Assembly: GCA_900553465.1 (NCBI GenBank)
Contig: USDT01000007.1
Location: 16,516 to 80,515 of the forward strand
Length of the DNA stretch: 64,000 bases
Source: an uncultured Prevotella sp.
GTDB taxonomy: Bacteria > Bacteroidota > Bacteroidia > Bacteroidales > Bacteroidaceae
Direction: 5' to 3'
In this document: positions 35,025-45,205 of the stretch, piece after piece
How the letters are laid out: each line of letters opens with the position of its first letter
How positions within the stretch are numbered: position 1 is the stretch's first letter
The notes under the pieces: generated by a model
The model's input: the letters and a program-made list of their open reading frames with translations, nothing else
Told to the model about the DNA's origin: nothing
The model's database searches: none
Position numbers and translations under genes: made by a program

Positions 35025-35927
35025 ATGAAAGATTTCGTCAAGATAGACTGCGTGGAGAAATACAACGAGCTCTTCGGACTGGAAACGCTGCATCCGCTCG
35101 TAAGTGTGGTGAGCCTGGCAGAGGCAGAAAAACAACCCGTAGGACACATGATGTTCAACTACGGAGTGTATTCACTGTTTCTGAAAAACCTGAAGTGCGG
35201 CGATATACTCTACGGCCGGCAGACGTACGACTACCAGGAGGGCACGGTGACAAGTTTCGCCCCGGGACAGGTGGTGGAGACAACATTCACGGAGGGCATG
35301 AAGCTCGATGCGCTCGGACTGCTGTTCCACCCCGACCTCATAAAGGGTACGTCGCTCGGACAGAACATCAGGCGCTACTCTTTCTTTTCTTATTCGTCCA
35401 ACGAGGCTCTGCACCTGTCTGACGAGGAGAAGGAGATATTCACCGACTGTCTGAAGAAAATAAAGATGGAAATAAGCCGTCCGGTGGACAAGCACAGCCG
35501 GCGACTCATCTCGCGCAACATAGAACTGCTGCTCGACTATTGCATGCGCTTCTATGAACGTCAGTTCATCACGCGCTCACAGAGCAACAAGAACGTGATA
35601 GTGAAGTTCGAGAGTCTGCTCGACGACTACTTCCGCGAACAGCGCACAATAACGGACGGTCTGCCGACGGTGAAATACTTTGCCGACAAGGTGTTCCTTT
35701 CGCCCAACTACTTCGGCGACATGATAAAGAAGGAAACGGGCATAACGGCGCAGGAATACATCAAGTCGAAGCTGATAGGCCACGCCAAAGAACTGATACT
35801 GAGCACTGAGAAGACGGTGAACCAGATTTCATACGAACTAGGATTTCAGTATCCACAACACTTCAACCGCATATTCAAGAAGGCTACGGGACTGACACCG
35901 AGCGAATACAGAAAAACAAACGTCTGA
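35025..35927 (+). CDS. AraC-family transcriptional regulator
   Basis: 300 residues. C-terminal AraC/XylS double helix-turn-helix (about 205-298): TVKYFADKVFLSPNYFGDMI, then TVNQISYELGFQYPQHFNRIFKK, ending GLTPSEYRK. The N-terminal 190 residues form an effector or dimerisation domain that I cannot assign. The target and signal are unknown. It stands at the edge of the host chromosome beside a paralogue. Confidence 0.9.
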   Translation: MKDFVKIDCVEKYNELFGLETLHPLVSVVSLAEAEKQPVGHMMFNYGVYSLFLKNLKCGDILYGRQTYDYQEGTVTSFAPGQVVETTFTEGMKLDALGLLFHPDLIKGTSLGQNIRRYSFFSYSSNEALHLSDEEKEIFTDCLKKIKMEISRPVDKHSRRLISRNIELLLDYCMRFYERQFITRSQSNKNVIVKFESLLDDYFREQRTITDGLPTVKYFADKVFLSPNYFGDMIKKETGITAQEYIKSKLIGHAKELILSTEKTVNQISYELGFQYPQHFNRIFKKATGLTPSEYRKTNV

Positions 35928-35950
35928 CATACCACACGCCAACAAAACAG

Positions 35951-36856
35951 ATGTACACAAAGAGTCAGGACTCTGAAACTGCGTACTGCAGGAAGTGCAA
36001 CAGTCTGCCGGGTGTGAGAATGATGCATCCGCTTGCCGGAACTGCAGAGGTGTCGCCCGACGAACTGGACGCAATAAACGGGATAACAACAGATCTTTAT
36101 ACGGTGATGATGATAAAAAACCGCTGTTGTTGCCGCACCTCGTGTTACGGACACACGGGGTGTGACTTCTCGTATGCGTCGGTGTTGTTTTTCCGTCCCG
36201 GCGACCGTATCTGCCTCAACGGTGATACAAAGGCCGAGGGAGCGGCCATCGTGACATTCAGAAAAGAACTGGCAGCCGGCAGCGAGATAGAACGCAGCAT
36301 GGGCGAATACAGATTCTTCGGATACAGGACGGACGAGGCACTGCACGTGTCGGAGTGTGAGGAACGTACGCTGGACAGACTGTTTGGCGACATAAAGACC
36401 GAGTTGGGCACATGCATCGACGAATACAGCTGTGGCATAATAGGCCGTCGCATCTGTCTGCTGCTCGACTACTGCCGGCGTTTCTACAACAGACAGTTCA
36501 TAATGCGTACCGACAGAAACCGAAAAATACTGAGACAGACCAACCACATCATACACGACTTCTTCGCACAGCACGGACGTCAGCACGAGGAACTGCCGAA
36601 GGCGCAATACATAGCTGAGCGCACGGACACATCGGCAGCCTATCTGGAAGATCTGGTGAAGGAGGAAACGGGACTGTGCCTCGGCCAGTATGCCGAGATG
36701 AAACGCCTCGACATGGCACGCGATCTGCTCATGCACTCACACAAATCGGACGACGAGATAGCGTCGATGCTCCACTACGGCTCGGCGCGATGCTTCCGTC
36801 TTTTCTTCAGCCGAACAACAGGCATGACCACCGACCAGTGCCGCACGAGCTGCTGA
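35951..36856 (+). CDS. Divergent AraC-like regulator, second copy
   Basis: 301 residues, similar in layout and position of motifs to the regulator upstream (FYNRQF, TGLCLGQYAEMKRLDMARDLL, ARCFRLFFSRTTGM). The N-terminus is Cys-rich (RCCCRTSCYGHTGC) and lacks part of the neighbour's first domain. The helix-turn-helix boxes are more diverged, so DNA binding may be altered. Probably a tandem duplicate now drifting. Confidence 0.75.
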   Translation: MYTKSQDSETAYCRKCNSLPGVRMMHPLAGTAEVSPDELDAINGITTDLYTVMMIKNRCCCRTSCYGHTGCDFSYASVLFFRPGDRICLNGDTKAEGAAIVTFRKELAAGSEIERSMGEYRFFGYRTDEALHVSECEERTLDRLFGDIKTELGTCIDEYSCGIIGRRICLLLDYCRRFYNRQFIMRTDRNRKILRQTNHIIHDFFAQHGRQHEELPKAQYIAERTDTSAAYLEDLVKEETGLCLGQYAEMKRLDMARDLLMHSHKSDDEIASMLHYGSARCFRLFFSRTTGMTTDQCRTSC

Positions 36857-37229
36857 CAACGGCAAGCGGCAACCGCCATGAGCCTGACACACCGGCAAAA
36901 AAGTCCTGTTTCACACCGTATTCCATACATTGCAACGCAGGCATAACAACAATAAAGCAGGCTCAAACATACCATCCGAAAACACAACACAGAAAAAATT
37001 TTATAACCGCAATACACCTGACAAAGGCTCTCAAGCACAATTTCATCCTGCTCTATGTATCTGAATATCAGACATTATGCATGGAAATAAATACCAAACA
37101 TAAGGTATTTTACACAAAAAACAGAAATAAATATTTTTTAAATAAAAATACCTTAATCTTTGCTTTTTATCCCATAATTTGTACTTTTGTAACGAATTTA
37201 ACTTAATTAACGTACAAAACAATGTAATT
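36857..37229. other. Leader of the next gene
   Basis: A short AT-rich spacer with no gene seen; the promoter at 37159-37189 is the only signal I support. Confidence 0.5.
37159..37189 (+). promoter_or_regulatory. Bacteroidetes promoter
   Basis: TTTG at 37159-37162 (-33), 19 bases, then TACTTTTG at 37182-37189 (-7), 40 bases before the ATG at 37230. Confidence 0.75.
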
Positions 37230-38360
37230 ATGAGTAAAAGATTACTATTTGTTGGAGCTACAGTTTTAAGCTGTTTCTGTAGTATTAACGCTGACGAAGT
37301 GCTGACTCACGTGTTGGAATACGACGGAACAAAAATCAATTCGCGTATCGACTACACGTATGACGCCAATGGTCTGCTTGTTGAGAAATTAATAACAAAA
37401 CCGAACACGTCCGATCCTACAGTGATGGACAACTCGGAAAAGGTGAACTATGGTTATGACGCACAGAAGCGTTGCAACCTGGTGGAAAACTATGTATGGA
37501 ACCATTCATCGATGACTTTCATCGGACGGCCAATCGAAGGTGCAAAGACAACAACCACATACGACGACGAAACTGGACGCGTGTCAGAACAGTTGTTCTA
37601 CGAATGGGGTTCCAGCGACTGGGAAAAGGATTTTGCCAAGAAATGCGTTTACAAATATGAAGGCAACACCGCAACCGAGAACCGCTACAAGAAACTCAAC
37701 GGTATGGAGCAGGAACAGCCGTACGAGATAAACGAATATGTATATGACGACAACATGAACGTGCTGCAGAAGGTGCGCAACAGCTACACATTCAACTTCT
37801 CAAGCTACGAATATGTGAAGACTCCTACCGACAAGGAGATTTATGAATACGACGCCAAAGGCAACATCACCCTGAAAGAAACCTACATGTATTCAAGCGG
37901 AGGATACGATCCGTGGGGCGACGAGGAAACATCAGAAGAGGGAAGCTGGTCGCTGATGAACAAGTACAAGTACGAATATGAATACGACGACAAGGATAAC
38001 ATCACTAAAAAGACCACTTATGTATGGCGTGATTATCTGGGCGAATATGCCACAGAGTCGGTGCTGACATACGAATACTTCTATGGTTCGAACGACGCAC
38101 TGGAACTGCCTTACAGCAACAGCTTCGCCGAGGAAAGTTCGTTCGACGGATTCACAACGTCGGGAACAGGAGAGGCCGGAGCCGGATGGAAGTATGAAAA
38201 CGGAACACTGGTATGCACAGCCGCACAGGAAGGCGACCCCAACATACCTGAGATACTCTATCTGCCGGCAATACGTTTCAATACGGACAACGAGGTGGAA
38301 GTGACATTCAAGGCAAAAGTGGCAGACGCAGCAAAGGCAGGATTTCGTACAACCGTATAA
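37230..38360 (+). CDS. Secreted repeat protein, N-terminal part (frameshifted)
   Basis: Signal peptide (MSKRLLFVGATVLSCFCSINA) and many YDxxGN-type repeats (YTYDANGLLVEK, YEYDAKGNITLK, YEYDDKDNITKK), similar to RHS-like/YD repeats. A choice-of-anchor J-like domain begins near ELPYSNSFAE (about 305). The frame stops at 38358-38360 in a run of GCAGCAAAGGCAGG; the continuation is in the +1 frame. The two pieces make one protein of about 635 residues. Confidence 0.85.
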   Translation: MSKRLLFVGATVLSCFCSINADEVLTHVLEYDGTKINSRIDYTYDANGLLVEKLITKPNTSDPTVMDNSEKVNYGYDAQKRCNLVENYVWNHSSMTFIGRPIEGAKTTTTYDDETGRVSEQLFYEWGSSDWEKDFAKKCVYKYEGNTATENRYKKLNGMEQEQPYEINEYVYDDNMNVLQKVRNSYTFNFSSYEYVKTPTDKEIYEYDAKGNITLKETYMYSSGGYDPWGDEETSEEGSWSLMNKYKYEYEYDDKDNITKKTTYVWRDYLGEYATESVLTYEYFYGSNDALELPYSNSFAEESSFDGFTTSGTGEAGAGWKYENGTLVCTAAQEGDPNIPEILYLPAIRFNTDNEVEVTFKAKVADAAKAGFRTTV

Positions 38361-39135
38361 CGAAACAGGATTCGGAGACCTCACAACATCTGGTCTGCTG
38401 TTCGTAGGCGAGGCAAATCCGGTGCCGTTCAAGGAATCGTTTGCAGGAGGTACAGCCACACACCAGTGGATGAACGAGAAAGTGAAAGGTTATGACGCAG
38501 CATGGGGCACAGGTTCAAGCAGCCCGTCATATCCTTCGGTAGAAGCACAGGACGGTGACGGAGGTTTCGCAGCATTCCTCTCAACAACTCTTGCCGAAGG
38601 CGATGAAGTAAGATTCACAAGTGAGAAGATCGACCTCAGCACACTCGTCAACCCTACACTCAAATTCTACATATATCAGACAGAAGGAGAACAGAGCGCC
38701 GACGCAATCGTAGTGGAAGCATCGAAAGACAACGGCGCTTACGAAACTGTCTCAGGCCCGATATATGTTTCCGGCAATGAGACTGCAGGATGGACGGAAT
38801 ACTCAATATCTCTCGACAAGTTTAAGGGTGAGAAGAACGTCAGACTGAGCTTCAAAGGTATTTCAGGCATTACACACGACATTCTGTTGGACAACATCAC
38901 CGTTGGTGAAGACGTACCGGACTGCATAGGCAACGTTCTGCCTGAAGGCGTGAAAGTATATGCCGCAAACGGCGAGATAGTTGTCACAGCTCCGGCCGTA
39001 AGCGACATAAAGGTATTCTCTGCGAACGGCGCACAGATATATACCGGTCAGGGCTCTAACGTCACAATACCAGCAGCCAAAGGAATCTACGTTGTGAACG
39101 TTGACGGCAAGGCTACAAAGGTAACCGTGTTCTGA
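38341..39135 (+). CDS. Secreted repeat protein, C-terminal part (frameshifted)
   Basis: Frame open from about 38341 (DFVQPYNETGFGDL) through FKESFAGGTATHQWM, a choice-of-anchor J-type beta domain (about 15-165), and a C-terminal tail (KVFSANGAQIYTGQ then GIYVVNVDGKATKVTVF) that resembles a type IX secretion tail. A GTG at 38422 is the first formal start, but it is internal. Sequencing error or true frameshift cannot be separated here. A hairpin terminator follows. Confidence 0.8.
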   Translation, partial: DFVQPYNETGFGDLTTSGLLFVGEANPVPFKESFAGGTATHQWMNEKVKGYDAAWGTGSSSPSYPSVEAQDGDGGFAAFLSTTLAEGDEVRFTSEKIDLSTLVNPTLKFYIYQTEGEQSADAIVVEASKDNGAYETVSGPIYVSGNETAGWTEYSISLDKFKGEKNVRLSFKGISGITHDILLDNITVGEDVPDCIGNVLPEGVKVYAANGEIVVTAPAVSDIKVFSANGAQIYTGQGSNVTIPAAKGIYVVNVDGKATKVTVF

Positions 39136-39171
39136 AATAAAATAAAGTAAAGTAATTATCCTAAAACATTG

Positions 39172-39214
39172 GAGGATGCATCAGAATGAATAATTCCGGT
39201 GCATCCTCTTTTTT
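39172..39214 (+). terminator. Terminator
   Basis: GAGGATGCA (39172-39180) pairs with TGCATCCTC (39200-39208), followed by TTTTTT. Confidence 0.85.
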
Positions 39215-39320
39215 GGTATACAAATATCAAAACCGATGATAATTGTATCCATATAATCTTAACAAAAGATTATGGTAAATAATATAATAACATACACATA
39301 CTATGTTATTTGTATATAAA

Positions 39321-40937
39321 TTACTGCTTCTTCATCCCAGCCACATTCTTCACAATGTCTGTCGTTACAAGCACCATCCTCACCATGTCTTCCACGCACA
39401 CCCATTCATACACACTGTGCGCAGCCTGCTGGGCGCTGTATATGCACGGTCCTCCACGCAATCCCTTTGCCGCCATCATGGCCGATGTAGTGCCGCCGCG
39501 CTCACTGCTCGGGCTCATGGTCATGCCGGCACTGGCAGCACTTTTCACTATCAGGTCGGCAGTTCCTGGATACATCGTATAGGCAATGTTCTCATACTGC
39601 ACCGTTTCCTGTCCGGCTTCCACTTTTACAAACGGATAAGCTTCAGCCGCAAGCCTTTCGGCATCGCGCAACATCTGGCGCAGAGTGTCACCCTCGTTCT
39701 TGTCGAAATAGCGCAAACGCACCTTCACAAGATAATCCTCGGATATCTCTTTGCCTGCTTCATCCGTCGGATGAACCATCGAATAACAGTGTATGTATCC
39801 CTGCTTGTCCTTGCTTGCAGAAGGATGTTTGGCCGGATCTATCTGTCCTATGAAATAAGAAGCAGCTGTAAGTGCGTCGCCATATTTGTTCACAAATCCT
39901 TCACCCGGATGGGCATCGTGGCCGCGGAAACGATAGGTGATCATCGATGCAGTGAAATTCTCTACCGAAAAACGGTCGGGCATGTTACCATCCACATCTA
40001 TCACAATGTCCGGACTGCCGTCCACATACTTCGCCTCGAAACGGTATGCTGCACGGCCGATGTCCTCATTCTGCGAGAACACCATATAAACATCACCATG
40101 CTTTATCTTCTTGTTCTTCACCAGCAGCTCAGCCAATCCCACCAGAATCGTCACACCTGCCTTGTCGTCGGCCCCTAGAAGCGTCGAACCGTCCGATGTT
40201 ATTATCGTCATTCCCTTGCAATTCTTCAGATGAGCACCTTGCGGAGTCTCCGGACTCAGCACTATTCCTGCCGGCAACTGTATGTCGCCGCCGTCATAAT
40301 TCTCATGCACAATGGGCTTGATGTTCTGTCCGGGAGCCTCCGGCGTCACGTCGAGATGAGCCATAAACATCACAGAAGGCACACTATTGCCCTTCATGTT
40401 CGAAGGAATCTTCACATAAACATACTGGTCAGTACTGCGTGTTATCACAGCATCACTGCCCTTACATATCCCTTGCAATTTGTTTTCCAGATATTCGGCC
40501 ATCCTTGTCTGTCCTTCAGTCATGGGAAAAGCTTCCATATCAGCAGTATCCACACTCTGACTGCTTATCTTTGCGAACCCCAGAAAACGGTTTTTCGTTT
40601 TCTCTACATACGCCTTCATCTGGTTTATCTCTACATCCGGCGGCATCTGAATATTCGGTTTACTAACAACCGGCAGAGTTACTGAAGTTGCAGCAGTTCC
40701 TTTGACTACACCTGTTTTTCCTTTCAGCTTTGATGCTTGAGAAGCAACTGAATACCTTCCTGTCTGCGACAACGATTTAACAACACCGACGCTTGCAGGA
40801 ACCTTCCAACTTGACTTGCTAACAGTCTTTGCCACTTTATTTATGGTGTTTCCCGTCTGGGCAACAGTACCCACTGTCGAAATAAAACATACGGCAACAA
40901 ATACCATTATTATACATAATCTGTTTTTTGCTTTCAT
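39321..40937 (-). CDS. pepT: PepT-like M20 tripeptidase with a signal peptide
   Basis: 538 residues, with signal peptide (MKAKNRLCIIMVFVAVCFISTVGTVAQ) and a Ser/Lys-rich linker (to about 90) before the M20B peptidase domain. Visible ligands: AHLDV (His, Asp), LLGADDKAG (Asp), FSQNEDIG (Glu-Glu/Asp region; the usual PEEVG reads QNEDIG), HAHPGEGFVNKYGDA and the last His in QQAAHSVYEW. Exported PepT-like peptidases differ from the cytoplasmic enzyme and may trim peptides in the periplasm. Confidence 0.85.
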   Translation of the reverse strand: MKAKNRLCIIMVFVAVCFISTVGTVAQTGNTINKVAKTVSKSSWKVPASVGVVKSLSQTGRYSVASQASKLKGKTGVVKGTAATSVTLPVVSKPNIQMPPDVEINQMKAYVEKTKNRFLGFAKISSQSVDTADMEAFPMTEGQTRMAEYLENKLQGICKGSDAVITRSTDQYVYVKIPSNMKGNSVPSVMFMAHLDVTPEAPGQNIKPIVHENYDGGDIQLPAGIVLSPETPQGAHLKNCKGMTIITSDGSTLLGADDKAGVTILVGLAELLVKNKKIKHGDVYMVFSQNEDIGRAAYRFEAKYVDGSPDIVIDVDGNMPDRFSVENFTASMITYRFRGHDAHPGEGFVNKYGDALTAASYFIGQIDPAKHPSASKDKQGYIHCYSMVHPTDEAGKEISEDYLVKVRLRYFDKNEGDTLRQMLRDAERLAAEAYPFVKVEAGQETVQYENIAYTMYPGTADLIVKSAASAGMTMSPSSERGGTTSAMMAAKGLRGGPCIYSAQQAAHSVYEWVCVEDMVRMVLVTTDIVKNVAGMKKQ

Positions 40938-41653
40938 AATTACTAAATTTAATGATTGTTTTCCACTTTATTACACACGCTTAATCTAATAATACACTCA
41001 ATACAGACAATATGTCAAAAGTCAGTTCTAAGAAAATTTATCTGTTTTTCCTTACGATCCATGTCGTGGTCATGCACATCTTCTGTTTATATCAATCTCT
41101 CCAGACCTAATCAGACCACAACATCATATATGCCCAACACTCTTTTATTACGGCCATATGTCATATATTGCCGAGCCGAATCCTATATTATGCAAATATA
41201 GCGATTATATAAAATCATGTCAACAATAAACATAAATTATTTCGTCCCTAAATTCAATTATTTTCACAATTCCGTATTTTTATTTTCAAATCATAAAAAA
41301 CACACCGTTCCTCCCACTTCAATTCAATTTCATTATGTCATGTTAAAAACATATATGCACATCATTATTTCACAAGAAAAAAGTCAGGATAAAATAACGA
41401 ACCAGAAGTATCATTCATAAAAAATAAAGACAGTCATGTGTGGACGATACAAACACAAATAGCAAATAAACACCAAGCTGCTACTGCTACATACAAAACA
41501 AACGCCTTTTATTAACCTTTATTAACTTGTATTTTAACAAACGAATTTATTAAATTCATATATTTGTATTTTCCTTTTTGATAATTAATAACACAAAATA
41601 ATTACTATTTGAAACCTTTTCCGCTACAATTATAAACCATTAAACGTTTTTGT
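40938..41653. other. Divergent intergenic region
   Basis: 716 bases between the pepT start and the 41654 gene. C greatly exceeds G on the plus strand (hand count 28 to 4 in 41221-41340). A TATATTTG box lies at 41559-41566. No gene seen. Confidence 0.5.
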
Positions 41654-44600
41654 ATGAGAAAACTATTACTTGTCTTCATTGCCCTCATCGGGTGTATTTT
41701 AACCATTGAGGCGCAGACTTCTTACGAGAGAACAACAGGTACACAAGACGGAAATCTGAGAAAAATGAACCGTCAGAGTCATTTTGCCACTACCAAAACA
41801 ATCGTAAAAACAGCTGCACAAGCCTTGTATGCAGACGCAGCACCGGAAAACGCTATAGAGACACCGTTCTCACACGACCTTGGCAAGAACAGCGACGTGG
41901 TTGACATTGTGAAACAATATACATCCATCAACGTCAACAACGACGACAGAAGCTGGAAAATAGCAACGGTGAACAACTACAGTGCATGTATGCCACCCAA
42001 AGCTGAGGACATAGAAGAGAGCGACGACTGGCTTATATCGGTGCCTGTACACATGCCCGCCGGCGACTATGTCGTGTCTTTCGACCTCGGATACACGGGC
42101 ACCAGTGCTACAGGCGTGAAGCTCGAAGTGAAACTGGGCACTGCTCCCACTGTGGAAGGCATGACCACTGAAATAGCGGCACCAACCGTTTTCGAGACAA
42201 AAGACCAGACAAAATATGAATACAACTGCAAGATAACCGAGGAAGGATATTATTATATAGGTGTGCACAACCTCACTACAAAAGAAATGAACGGCACCGT
42301 GAAACTCTTCAATCTGAGCGTAAGAAGCGGCAGCGTGGAACCTGTAGTGCCGGTTGATCCTCCGGCAGCGGGCAAGCTGACATGGGTGCTTGCGCCCAAA
42401 GGCGAACTGAAGGCCGACCTTACCTACACCGCACCTACCAAAACCAAAGCGGGCGCCGACCTCACGGAGATAACCAAAGTGGAGATAACCTCGCGCTGGG
42501 GTGTGGACATTTTCACGTATGAGAATGTGAAACCCGGCGAGGTGATTGAGATAAAAGACGTGGAGATGTACGCCGGATTCAACAACTGTCTTACAGCTGT
42601 GGCATACACAGGCGAGACAGCCGGCGAGAAGGTGGAGCACAAAAACATATTCTGCGGACCGGACGCGCCGCTCGCACCACAGAATGTCAGACTGGTGGTA
42701 AGCGACGATTTCAAGTCGGCAGTGCTCTCATGGGACGCTGTAGGCGAGACTGGCATGAACGGCGGATATGTAGATCCGGCCGAAGTAACATACTACATCT
42801 TCGACGCCTTCGGCTCATACTACGATCCTGCCATTGCAACGACAAGCGAAACTTCAATAGAGATAGATTATCCCGAACTCAAAGGCCAGGACTTTGTGGC
42901 ATATCAGGTGACGGCGGGTTACGGCGAAAACTACTCCGACTACACCAGCTCAGCCATAGTGACAATAGGCGAGCCGGACAAACTGCCGTACGCAGAATCG
43001 TTCACAAACGGCCGCTACGACAACGTGTGGCTCGTCGATCCAAAGTCTGACGGCGACAACCAGATGATGGGAACAGTGGACGACGATTACTTCCCGTCGC
43101 TCATAGATCCGACCGATCCCGACGCCCCCACTCCGCTGACATCGCAGGACGGCGACAACGGATTCTTCTACTGGCTGCCATATGAGAAGGATGTGATGTA
43201 CGGAATGATTTCCACCCGCGTCGACATATCCGCCGCATCCAATCCTGCTCTTGAGTTCTGGTATCAGGGACAAGGCAGCGCACTGGACGTGCTCATATCT
43301 AAAGACGACGCGCCATTCGAGGTGGCTGAGACCATAGACCTGCAGCAAACGCCCACCACAGAAGGATGGACGCTGGCCACTATACCGCTCAACGCCTATA
43401 AGGACGCTAAAGCCATACAGTTCGAACTGCGTCTGCGCGCCATACACAACGATGCGGACAAGACATGGAGCGTGCCGCTCGACAACATACGCATACGCGA
43501 CGTTGTGGACAAAGACCTGCGGCTCGTGTCGATAGACGCACCGGCAAACGTGGCTGTGGGTGAGAAGATGAACCTGAAGGCACGCATCGAGAATATAGGC
43601 AACGACATAACCAAAGGAAAAGTTGAATGGACTGTCAACGGCAATAAGGCCGGAACATCAGCCATACCGGCCATGAAGTCGAACGCGTTTGCCGACGTTG
43701 AGTTCGAGTATGAAGTACCTATCAACTCTTCCGAGACACTGTATGTGACAGCCGTAGCCGTGCTCGAAGGCGACGGATGCGAAGCCAACAACGCGGCAGA
43801 GAAGACCGTAAGCGTAACTCTTAACGACTATCCTACAGTGACAGACCTCACATACACCATGTCTGAAACAGACGCCACGGTCAACCTCTCATGGTCGGCA
43901 CCATCGCTCGATGGCCTCACCGACGTGAAAACCGTGACCGAAGACTTCGAGAATCCTGCCTACACGCCGATGTCAATAAGCGGTGCCGGCAAATGGACCG
44001 TGTACGACGGCGACAAGCTTGCAACATACAATATATTCCGCGAGACCAACAACCCGTACCAGACACAGCCCATGGCGTTCCAGCTGTTCAACCGCACCGT
44101 GGCCGAAGTGCCCGATATATATTGGGCCGATGCCCAACCGCACAGCGGCGAAACATTCATGATGGCTCCGAGCTGTTCGTACGACTACAACGACAACTGG
44201 CTCATTTCGCCCGAACTGTCAGGCAACGCTCAGACCGTATCATTCTGGGCAAAGAGCTGCATGATATCATGGGGCGAGACGTTTGAAGTGGTTTATTCCA
44301 CAACAGGCAACAGCCCCGAGGACTTCACACATACGGCGGACGTGGAGAATTTCCCGACAGACGGCATAATACCCGAAGTATGGACAGAATATAAGGTGGC
44401 GCTCCCCGAAGGCACAAAGTATTTCGCCATACGCCACAAGACATTCGACACGCTAGCACTGATGATAGACGACGTGACATTCGAAAGCGCACCCGACGTG
44501 CCGGAAGACATTGCACTTGTGGGCTATCACGTGTTCCGCAACGGTGAACAGCTGACCGATGAACCCGTTACCGCTACAACATACACCGACAATCCTCTGG

Positions 44601-44854
44601 AAGGCGGCACTGCATCAGACGGAATGGAGTTCGCATACACCGTAGTACCTGTCTACAACTACGGTCCGGCACCGGTAAGCAACGAGGTGGTTGTGGCCAT
44701 AAGCACCGGCATAAGCAATATCGGCAGCGACGACAAGAACGCCGGAACAGTGTATTACAACATCAACGGCATGCAAATAAAAGAAAGCAATCTCACTCCT
44801 GGAATATATGTGAAAGTTACAAAAGGACAATCCAAGAAGATTGTTGTGAAATAA
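41654..44854 (+). CDS. Large secreted anchor-J / fibronectin-type protein
   Basis: 1066 residues: signal peptide (to EAQT, about 22), repeated beta domains of the choice-of-anchor J type (about 130-205, about 440-625 and about 780-950; DDWLISVPVHMP, FFYWLPYEKDV, YNDNWLISPELSGNAQ), FnIII-like strands with APQNVRL, and a short tail GIYVKVTKGQSKKIVVK that looks like a secretion tail. A cell-surface protein of Bacteroidales, function not defined. Two further anchor-J repeats suggest a large ligand surface. Confidence 0.85.
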   Translation: MRKLLLVFIALIGCILTIEAQTSYERTTGTQDGNLRKMNRQSHFATTKTIVKTAAQALYADAAPENAIETPFSHDLGKNSDVVDIVKQYTSINVNNDDRSWKIATVNNYSACMPPKAEDIEESDDWLISVPVHMPAGDYVVSFDLGYTGTSATGVKLEVKLGTAPTVEGMTTEIAAPTVFETKDQTKYEYNCKITEEGYYYIGVHNLTTKEMNGTVKLFNLSVRSGSVEPVVPVDPPAAGKLTWVLAPKGELKADLTYTAPTKTKAGADLTEITKVEITSRWGVDIFTYENVKPGEVIEIKDVEMYAGFNNCLTAVAYTGETAGEKVEHKNIFCGPDAPLAPQNVRLVVSDDFKSAVLSWDAVGETGMNGGYVDPAEVTYYIFDAFGSYYDPAIATTSETSIEIDYPELKGQDFVAYQVTAGYGENYSDYTSSAIVTIGEPDKLPYAESFTNGRYDNVWLVDPKSDGDNQMMGTVDDDYFPSLIDPTDPDAPTPLTSQDGDNGFFYWLPYEKDVMYGMISTRVDISAASNPALEFWYQGQGSALDVLISKDDAPFEVAETIDLQQTPTTEGWTLATIPLNAYKDAKAIQFELRLRAIHNDADKTWSVPLDNIRIRDVVDKDLRLVSIDAPANVAVGEKMNLKARIENIGNDITKGKVEWTVNGNKAGTSAIPAMKSNAFADVEFEYEVPINSSETLYVTAVAVLEGDGCEANNAAEKTVSVTLNDYPTVTDLTYTMSETDATVNLSWSAPSLDGLTDVKTVTEDFENPAYTPMSISGAGKWTVYDGDKLATYNIFRETNNPYQTQPMAFQLFNRTVAEVPDIYWADAQPHSGETFMMAPSCSYDYNDNWLISPELSGNAQTVSFWAKSCMISWGETFEVVYSTTGNSPEDFTHTADVENFPTDGIIPEVWTEYKVALPEGTKYFAIRHKTFDTLALMIDDVTFESAPDVPEDIALVGYHVFRNGEQLTDEPVTATTYTDNPLEGGTASDGMEFAYTVVPVYNYGPAPVSNEVVVAISTGISNIGSDDKNAGTVYYNINGMQIKESNLTPGIYVKVTKGQSKKIVVK

Positions 44855-44889
44855 TCGTACTATACAACAGTCCTTTAAAATGAATTTCG

Positions 44890-44929
44890 GCGGGATATTG
44901 TTTCATGACAATATCCCGCTGATTTTGTA
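44890..44929 (+). terminator. Terminator
   Basis: GCGGGATATTGT (44890-44901) pairs perfectly with ACAATATCCCGC (44908-44919), followed by TGATTTTGT. Confidence 0.8.
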
Positions 44930-45205
44930 TATAATATATGCTTTTGCATGCATTGCCGTCCTCCGAAGGCACTCACATTAGTACGCAAACATGGTAATAA
45001 CACGTCTCTGTAGAAATATGATGTGGACAGGGTTTTATCCGTAAATCGCCACAAAAGGCACAAACCGTTCTGACAGTGCGGAACGGCACAGACTACTACC
45101 ACGCGGTCGTCACGTGATGAGAAATACGTGTTGGCGCAACCGTCAGACCACAGCCGCACGAAATGTACGGGTTAAGGGTGCTTATCATAGCGCCCGATAG
45201 CGGCA

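Noticed and set aside
41217..41420. A 67-codon frame in the pepT-41654 gap
   Set aside because: AT-rich non-coding composition with strong C-over-G skew and no leader.
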